A DNA stretch of 33,996 nucleotides. Origin: Lentzea kentuckyensis (lineage in GTDB: Bacteria > Actinomycetota > Actinomycetes > Mycobacteriales > Pseudonocardiaceae). The position numbers were made by a program, and so were the translations under genes. The notes under the pieces were generated by a model. The model searched no databases, was not told the origin of the DNA, and worked only from the letters and a program-made list of their open reading frames with translations. Positions 29,467-33,996 of this stretch are shown piece after piece. The stretch spans positions 1 to 33,996 of the forward strand of contig NZ_MUYM01000122.1 of NCBI RefSeq assembly GCF_002150765.1, read 5' to 3'. Position 1 is the stretch's first letter, and every line of letters starts with the position of its first letter.

Positions 29467-31257
29467 ATGAGTGCCTCCGTACTGACCGCGGTGGCCTGGC
29501 CTTACGCCAATGGCCCCCGGCACATCGGTCATGTCTCCGGTTTCGGTGTCCCCTCCGACGTGTTCTCTCGCTACATGCGCATGTCGGGGAACCGGGTGCT
29601 CATGGTCAGCGGCACGGACGAGCACGGCACACCCATCCAGGTGCAGGCCGAGAAGGAAGGGCTCACGGCTCGTGAGCTCGCCGACAAGTACAACCGTGTG
29701 ATCGCGTCTGACCTTCAGGGCCTCGGCCTCTCCTACGACCTCTTCACCCGCACCACCACCGGCAACCACTACCAGGTGGTGCAGGACCTGTTCTCCGCGC
29801 TGTGGAAGAACGGCTACGTCATCCCCAAGACGGAGATGGGCGCCATCAGCCCGTCGACCGGCCGGACGCTGCCCGACCGCTTCATCGAGGGCACCTGCCC
29901 GATCTGCGGGTACGACGGCGCGCGCGGTGACCAGTGCGACAACTGCGGCAACCAGCTCGACCCGATCGACCTGAAGAACCCGCGCTCGCGGATCAACGGC
30001 GAGACGCCGAAGTTCATCGAGACCGAGCACCTGTTCCTCGATCTGCCCGCGTTCATCGAGTCGCTGAGCAGCTGGATGGGCACGCGCACCGAGTGGCGTC
30101 CGAACGTGCTCAAGTTCTCGCAGAACCTGATCAAGGACCTGCGGCCGCGCGCGATCACCCGTGACCTCGACTGGGGTGTGCCGATCCCGCTCGACGGGTG
30201 GAGCGACCAGCCGATGAAGCGGTTCTACGTGTGGTTCGACGCCGTGATCGGGTACCTCTCGGCGTCCGTCGAGTGGGCGCGTCGTTCCGGCGACCCCGAC
30301 GCCTGGAAGGAGTTCTGGACGGGTGACGCCCAGGGCTACTACTTCATGGGCAAGGACAACATCGTCTTCCACTCGCTGATCTGGCCGTCGCTGCTGCTCG
30401 GGCAGAACGGCGCGGGCGACAAGGGCGGCGAGCCCGGCCGGTTCGGCACGCTGAACCTGCCGACCGAGGTCGTGTCGTCGGAGTACCTGACGATGAGCGG
30501 CTCGAAGTTCTCCACGTCGCGCGGCACCGTGATCTACGTCGGCGACTTCCTCAAGGAGTTCGGGCCGGACGCGCTGCGGTACTTCATCTCCGTCGCGGGT
30601 CCCGAGAACCAGGACACCGACTTCACCTGGGAGGAGTTCGTCCGCCGGACGAACTTCGAGCTGGCGAACGAGTGGGGCAACCTGGTCAACCGCTCGGTCT
30701 CGATGGCGCACAAGAACGTCGGCGCGATCCCGAAGGCCACTGCTCTGACCGACGCCGACCACGAGCTGCTGCGGCAGTCGAAGGCGGCGTTCGACACGGT
30801 TGGCGCGCACCTGCGCCGGTCGCGGTTCAAGCAGGCGTCGGGCGAGGCCATGCGGGTCATCTCGGCGGCAAACAAGTACCTGTCGGACCAGGAGCCGTGG
30901 AAGCTCAAGGACGACCCGGACCGCCGTGACTCGGTGCTGCACACGGCGCTGCAGGTGGTTCAGGACGCGAACACGCTCATGACGCCGTTCCTGCCGCACT
31001 CGGCGCAGAAGGTGCACGAGGCGTTGGGCGGCACGGGCGTGTGGGCCGCACAGCCGTCGATGAACGAGGTCACCGACCTGGACGTGCCGGAGCGTTCGTA
31101 CCCGGTGCTGACCGGTGACTACGCCGGTGAGCAGGCTCGCTGGGAGTCGACGCCGATCGAGGTCGGCCGGCCGCTCGCGAAGCCGTCGCCCTTGTTCTCG
31201 AAGTTGGAGAAGGAACTGGGCGACACCGGTCCCGAGTGGGCCCCGATCGTCAAGTGA
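29467..31257 (+). CDS. metG: Methionyl-tRNA synthetase
   Basis: MetRS, 596 aa, class I synthetase charging tRNA-Met; cytoplasmic. HIGH motif is H19-I-G-H22 in NGPRHIGHV. The zinc knuckle carries CPICGYDGARGDQCDNCG, four cysteines. The KMSKS position reads KFSTSRG, a variant found in one branch of bacterial and archaeal MetRS. The anticodon-binding helical domain runs from about 395. There is no C-terminal tRNA-binding EMAP domain. ATG 29467; the in-frame extension of two codons is not supported. tatD overlaps its stop (GTGA). Confidence 0.97.
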   Translation: MSASVLTAVAWPYANGPRHIGHVSGFGVPSDVFSRYMRMSGNRVLMVSGTDEHGTPIQVQAEKEGLTARELADKYNRVIASDLQGLGLSYDLFTRTTTGNHYQVVQDLFSALWKNGYVIPKTEMGAISPSTGRTLPDRFIEGTCPICGYDGARGDQCDNCGNQLDPIDLKNPRSRINGETPKFIETEHLFLDLPAFIESLSSWMGTRTEWRPNVLKFSQNLIKDLRPRAITRDLDWGVPIPLDGWSDQPMKRFYVWFDAVIGYLSASVEWARRSGDPDAWKEFWTGDAQGYYFMGKDNIVFHSLIWPSLLLGQNGAGDKGGEPGRFGTLNLPTEVVSSEYLTMSGSKFSTSRGTVIYVGDFLKEFGPDALRYFISVAGPENQDTDFTWEEFVRRTNFELANEWGNLVNRSVSMAHKNVGAIPKATALTDADHELLRQSKAAFDTVGAHLRRSRFKQASGEAMRVISAANKYLSDQEPWKLKDDPDRRDSVLHTALQVVQDANTLMTPFLPHSAQKVHEALGGTGVWAAQPSMNEVTDLDVPERSYPVLTGDYAGEQARWESTPIEVGRPLAKPSPLFSKLEKELGDTGPEWAPIVK

Positions 31258-32078
31258 CGTCCGACAAGCGTGAACGACCGCCGGTGCCGGAAGCTCTTCC
31301 GGCACCGGTGATCGACGCTCACACGCATCTCGACGCGTGCGGCGCTGTCGATGCCGCGGACGTGGCCGTGCTGATGGACCGGGCGAACGCCGCCGGGGTG
31401 TCGCACGTGATCACCGTGGCCGACGACCTGAAGGCCGCGCGGTGGGCCGCCGAGGCGTCCACTTGGGACCCGCGGGTCTACGCGGCGGTGGCCGTGCACC
31501 CGACGCGCACCTCTTCGTTCGGCGACGCGGAGAAGGCGGAGCTGGAGCGGCTCGCTGCCTTCGACCGGGTGGTGGCGATCGGCGAGACCGGTCTGGACTA
31601 CTACTGGGACTACTCGCCGCCGGCTGCCCAGCACGAGGCTTTCCGTTGGCACATCGACCTTTCCAAGCGCGTCGGGAAGCCGTTGATGATCCACGACCGG
31701 GACGCGCACGAGGACATCCTCAAGGTCCTGGACTCCGAGGGCGCACCGTCCACAGTGGTCTTCCACTGCTTCTCGGGTGACGCGGACTTCGCCCGGCGGT
31801 GCGTCGACGCGGGGTACGTGCTGTCGTTCGCGGGCCCGGTGACGTTCAAGAACGCCCGCGCGCTGCGGGAGGCGGCCCAGCTGGTGCCGCAGGATCAGCT
31901 TCTGGTCGAGACGGATGCCCCGTTCCTGACGCCGCATCCGTACCGGGGACGTCCAAACGAACCCTATTGTGTGAATTACACAGTTCGGGATTTGGCCACG
32001 CTCCGTGGCGAAGATCTTTCTGAACTCTGCTCCGCCGTCACCCGTACTGCTCAACGAGTGTTCGGGCTTGGCTACTGA
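31254..32078 (+). CDS. tatD: TatD-family metal-dependent deoxyribonuclease
   Basis: TIM-barrel metallohydrolase of 274 aa with 3'-5' exonuclease activity on DNA/RNA in homologues; cytoplasmic. Metal ligands: VIDAHTHLD, AIGETGLDYYW (Glu), MIHDRDAHED (His), VFHCFSGD (His) and LVETDAPFLTPHPYRGRPNEP (Asp). Start GTG 31254 overlaps the metG stop, giving a polar N-terminus of about 20 residues before the barrel. metG-tatD-rpfB is the same order as in M. tuberculosis Rv1007-Rv1009. Confidence 0.95.
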   Translation: MTSDKRERPPVPEALPAPVIDAHTHLDACGAVDAADVAVLMDRANAAGVSHVITVADDLKAARWAAEASTWDPRVYAAVAVHPTRTSSFGDAEKAELERLAAFDRVVAIGETGLDYYWDYSPPAAQHEAFRWHIDLSKRVGKPLMIHDRDAHEDILKVLDSEGAPSTVVFHCFSGDADFARRCVDAGYVLSFAGPVTFKNARALREAAQLVPQDQLLVETDAPFLTPHPYRGRPNEPYCVNYTVRDLATLRGEDLSELCSAVTRTAQRVFGLGY

Positions 32079-32123
32079 AATGCGACTTAGAGCGAACGGA
32101 GCAAAGGGTTCCTACCCTCATGG

Positions 32124-32139
32124 GGTGACTGAGGTCACA
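32124..32139 (+). promoter_or_regulatory. CRP-type binding site before rpfB
   Basis: GGTGACTGAGGTCACA fits TGTGA-N6-TCACA with one mismatch (first T is G); the inner GTGAC-TGAG-GTCAC is perfectly symmetric. Its centre is about 60 bp before the predicted transcription start, the class I activation place. M. tuberculosis Crp controls rpfA, a gene of the same family. Confidence 0.75.
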
Positions 32140-32155
32140 ACATTGGCGGGGGTGT

Positions 32156-32184
32156 TTGCGCAACGTCCGCGACCCCGTTACTGT
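32156..32184 (+). promoter_or_regulatory. rpfB promoter
   Basis: TTGCGC (32156-32161), 17-bp spacer, TACTGT (32179-32184). Start predicted near 32191. It fits a housekeeping-type promoter. Confidence 0.65.
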
Positions 32185-32190
32185 CCCGTG

Positions 32191-32380
32191 ACCGTGCCAC
32201 CTGGACCGACCCAGTCGGTTGGGAGCACGCCCGCAGTCGGGGCGGGACCAAAGCCAGAAGCGCGAAGAAGCGAGACCACGTAGGAGGAGTTGCCGGGAAC
32301 CTTCGAGCTCAACCCTCGAATGATCTTTGCAGCGCCAACTGTGCGGTGGCCTCAAGCTTCCGCAATGGAGGTATCGACCC
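32191..32380 (+). other. Long structured 5' leader of rpfB
   Basis: About 190 nt without a supported gene. Three hairpins: ACCGAC-CCA-GTCGGT (32205-32219), CGCCC/GGGCG (32228-32244) and TTCGAG/CTCGAA (32302-32320). AGGAGGA at 32282-32288 is a second ribosome-site-like run far from the start. Leaders of rpf genes often carry the ydaO c-di-AMP riboswitch, but its conserved GUCAGCUAAC-type core is not here. The 112 bp between tatD and the leader hold only the CRP site and promoter. Confidence 0.45.
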
Positions 32381-33790
32381 TTGTCTGGAAGCGACAGAAC
32401 TGCCGCTCCGTACGACTTCAACGACGACACCGACTGGTTCACGCCGGTCGGGGGCACCGCAGTCGGAGTCGTTGATCCCCACCCGAGCTTTCCCGCCGGT
32501 GCGCTGACCATCTCGCCCGCGGACGTGCTCGAGGTGCTCGGCCCGGACGCCGACGAACTCCTCGCCACCGCGAACGTCGACGTCGACGAGCTGATCCGGC
32601 TCATCAACGCCGAGACGACGATCATGCCGCCCCTCGTCCTCCCGTCGGAGGAAGAGGAGAAGAACGACCCGCAGCTGCTCGTCACGGCCGTCTCGTCCTG
32701 GAAGCGCCGCTTCCTCAAGGGCGCGGTCGCCGCGGTCCTCGTCTCCATCTCCGGCGGTGGCGTCACGGCCATGGCCATGGACAAGTCGCTGACCGTCGAG
32801 GTCGACGGCGCGCTGCAGACCGTCCACTCCTACGAGGGCACGGTCGGCGAGGTCCTGGCGGAGGAGGGCATCACCGTCGGTGAGCACGACGCCCTGTCCC
32901 CGTCCCTGAACGCCCCGGTCTCCGACGGCGGCAAGATCAGCCTCGACCGCGGCCGCCTGCTCAAGATGAGCGTCGACGGCCAGGCCCGCGAGGACTGGGT
33001 CCGCTCGGTCACCGTCGAAGAGGCCGCGAAGCAGATGGGCGTGCCGCTCGAAGGCGCCTGGATGTCCGCGCCGGGTTCCCAGGACGTGCCGCTGCAGGGC
33101 ATGAACCTCGAGGTCAAGACCCGCAAGAACATCAAGCTGTTCGACGGCGCCAACCCGGTCCGCGAGGTCCAGACGACCGCGGTCACCGTCGACGAGTTCC
33201 TCAAGGGCGAGAACCTCACCCTCGGCCCCGAGGACGCCGTCACCACCGGCCTCGACGTGAAGATCGCCACCGGCGCCGAGGTCTACATCTCCCGCACCGG
33301 CGTCACGGTCATCAACGTGAACGAGCCGGTCGCCCCGCCGGTCGAAAAGACCAACGACCCGAACATGAACGCGGGCGAGCAGACCGTCACCGACCCCGGC
33401 ACGCCGGGCGAGCAGGTCTCGACCTACCGCGTGACCGTGAAGAACGGCAAGGAGATCAGCCGCGAGAAGATCGGCGGCAAGGTCACCAAGGAGCCGAAGC
33501 CCAAGAAGATCACCGTGGGCACCAAGCCGCTGCCCGACGGCGAGGTCTGGGACCGTCTCGCCAAGTGCGAGGCGGGCGGCAACTGGGCCATCAACACGGG
33601 CAACGGCTACTACGGCGGTCTCCAGTTCTCGGCCGGCACCTGGGCCTCGAACGGCGGCACCGTCTACGCCCAACTCCCGCACCAGGCCACCCGCGAGCAG
33701 CAGATCGCCATCGCGACCAAGCTCCGCGACCGCGCCGGCGGCACCTACGGCGCCTGGCCGGGCTGCCGGGCCAAGCTCGGCCTGCCGTAA
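32381..33790 (+). CDS. rpfB: RpfB-type resuscitation-promoting factor
   Basis: Cell-wall hydrolase of 469 aa that cleaves peptidoglycan and helps growth resume after dormancy. An acidic cytoplasmic N-terminus of about 110 residues precedes a membrane anchor (FLKGAVAAVLVSISGGGVTAM, about 111-132). Three DUF348 repeats (about 136-177, 193-235, 249-292) follow, then a G5 domain (about 305-382) and the lysozyme-like Rpf domain (388-466) with catalytic E397 in LAKCEAGGNW, then GYYGGLQFSAGTW. C396 and C462 can form the usual disulfide. Start TTG 32381 has GGAGG nine bases upstream. M. tuberculosis RpfB begins with a lipoprotein signal; here the long N-terminus and type II anchor differ. Confidence 0.95.
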   Translation: MSGSDRTAAPYDFNDDTDWFTPVGGTAVGVVDPHPSFPAGALTISPADVLEVLGPDADELLATANVDVDELIRLINAETTIMPPLVLPSEEEEKNDPQLLVTAVSSWKRRFLKGAVAAVLVSISGGGVTAMAMDKSLTVEVDGALQTVHSYEGTVGEVLAEEGITVGEHDALSPSLNAPVSDGGKISLDRGRLLKMSVDGQAREDWVRSVTVEEAAKQMGVPLEGAWMSAPGSQDVPLQGMNLEVKTRKNIKLFDGANPVREVQTTAVTVDEFLKGENLTLGPEDAVTTGLDVKIATGAEVYISRTGVTVINVNEPVAPPVEKTNDPNMNAGEQTVTDPGTPGEQVSTYRVTVKNGKEISREKIGGKVTKEPKPKKITVGTKPLPDGEVWDRLAKCEAGGNWAINTGNGYYGGLQFSAGTWASNGGTVYAQLPHQATREQQIAIATKLRDRAGGTYGAWPGCRAKLGLP

Positions 33791-33813
33791 ACCCTTCCTT
33801 CTGTCTTGGCTTT

Positions 33814-33844
33814 GGCCGCTTCCGGTTCGCTGGGGGCGGCCTTT
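33814..33844 (+). terminator. Terminator after rpfB
   Basis: GGCCGCTTCC (33814-33823) pairs with GGGGGCGGCC (33832-33841), 10 bp with two G-U pairs and an 8-nt loop, followed by TTTG. The remaining 150 bp to the window end show no gene I can support. In relatives ksgA would come next. Confidence 0.75.
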
Positions 33845-33996
33845 GCCGTTGTCGGGGGCCGGGGTTGGGTCGGGCGGCAAGCAGTCGTCGTGGCGACGCT
33901 GGGCAGGCTTGCGCAGGGATACCCCTTGGTTTGGCGTCCCCCGCGGCCCAACGTACTCAGCGGGTCTGACAGTCCGGGGCGATGCGGCGATGGGTA

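Noticed and set aside
29413..31305. Long minus-strand reading frame in front of padR
   Set aside because: It is antisense to metG, whose synthetase motifs are complete. PadR begins at a TTG with a good ribosome site.
32191..32380. ydaO (c-di-AMP) riboswitch before rpfB
   Set aside because: Position fits, but I do not find the conserved GUCAGCUAAC-like core or the matching CCGAAUC block.
32290..32475. Leader peptide starting TTG 32290 after AGGAGG
   Set aside because: Spacing from AGGAGG is only about two bases, and the frame soon becomes a shadow of rpfB.
1..33996. CRISPR array or biosynthetic gene cluster
   Set aside because: No regularly spaced direct repeats, cas genes, PKS/NRPS modules or prophage genes were seen.

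Overview
The window is high-GC actinobacterial DNA, most likely from the Pseudonocardiales (an Actinosynnema, Lentzea or Saccharothrix type of genome). This rests on very GC-rich codon use, many GTG/TTG starts, many leaderless starts behind TANNNT -10 boxes, and gene order. Two blocks keep the order of the Mycobacterium tuberculosis Rv0983-Rv1009 region: pepD, moaB/mog, mscL, fmdB-like, 5-formyl-THF cyclo-ligase, galU, moeA/glp, rimJ, glpR (229-10555), and pmt, rsmI, metG, tatD, rpfB (24685-33790). The gene and genus assignments come from recalled family knowledge; no database was searched.

Layout. Bases 1-241 are an inverted copy of 956-1196 joined by microhomology to a 5'-truncated pepD/htrA, so the window edge is probably a chimera. 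A two-component system, mog and a small protein follow. On the minus strand are mscL with a SAF-domain protein, a zinc-ribbon FmdB-like gene behind a CIRCE heat-shock operator, and the folate gene. On the plus strand come galU and the divisome pair glp...glpR. A TnpB element sits between glp and rimJ, at the glp stop codon. tRNA-Ala(CGC) closes this block.

From about 10.9 to 24.6 kb lies an accessory region: a lipoprotein, a cupin, a GH5 beta-mannanase-like enzyme, a DedA protein, a secreted protein, a three-gene signalling cassette, a polytopic membrane Ser/Thr kinase, an ECF sigma/anti-sigma pair with a divergent surface protein, and an acyltransferase-SGNH membrane protein.

The most interesting system is the minus-strand cassette 14822-18308. 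A Crp-type regulator with an intact cyclic-nucleotide pocket is followed by a class III nucleotidyl-cyclase-fold protein, then a STAND-like P-loop protein. The cyclase-fold protein ends with, and the P-loop protein begins with, the same 23-residue G-V-Q-x-G motif, which resembles RHIM/BASS3 amyloid signalling motifs. This looks like an NLR-effector pair in which the effector is a cyclase and a Crp protein reads the product.

The right part has pmt and rsmI on overlapping divergent -10 elements, and a PadR-controlled drug-type ABC exporter with two operator dyads. It ends with metG, tatD and an rpfB-type resuscitation-promoting factor, whose promoter carries a near-perfect CRP site at about -60 and a leader of about 190 nt.
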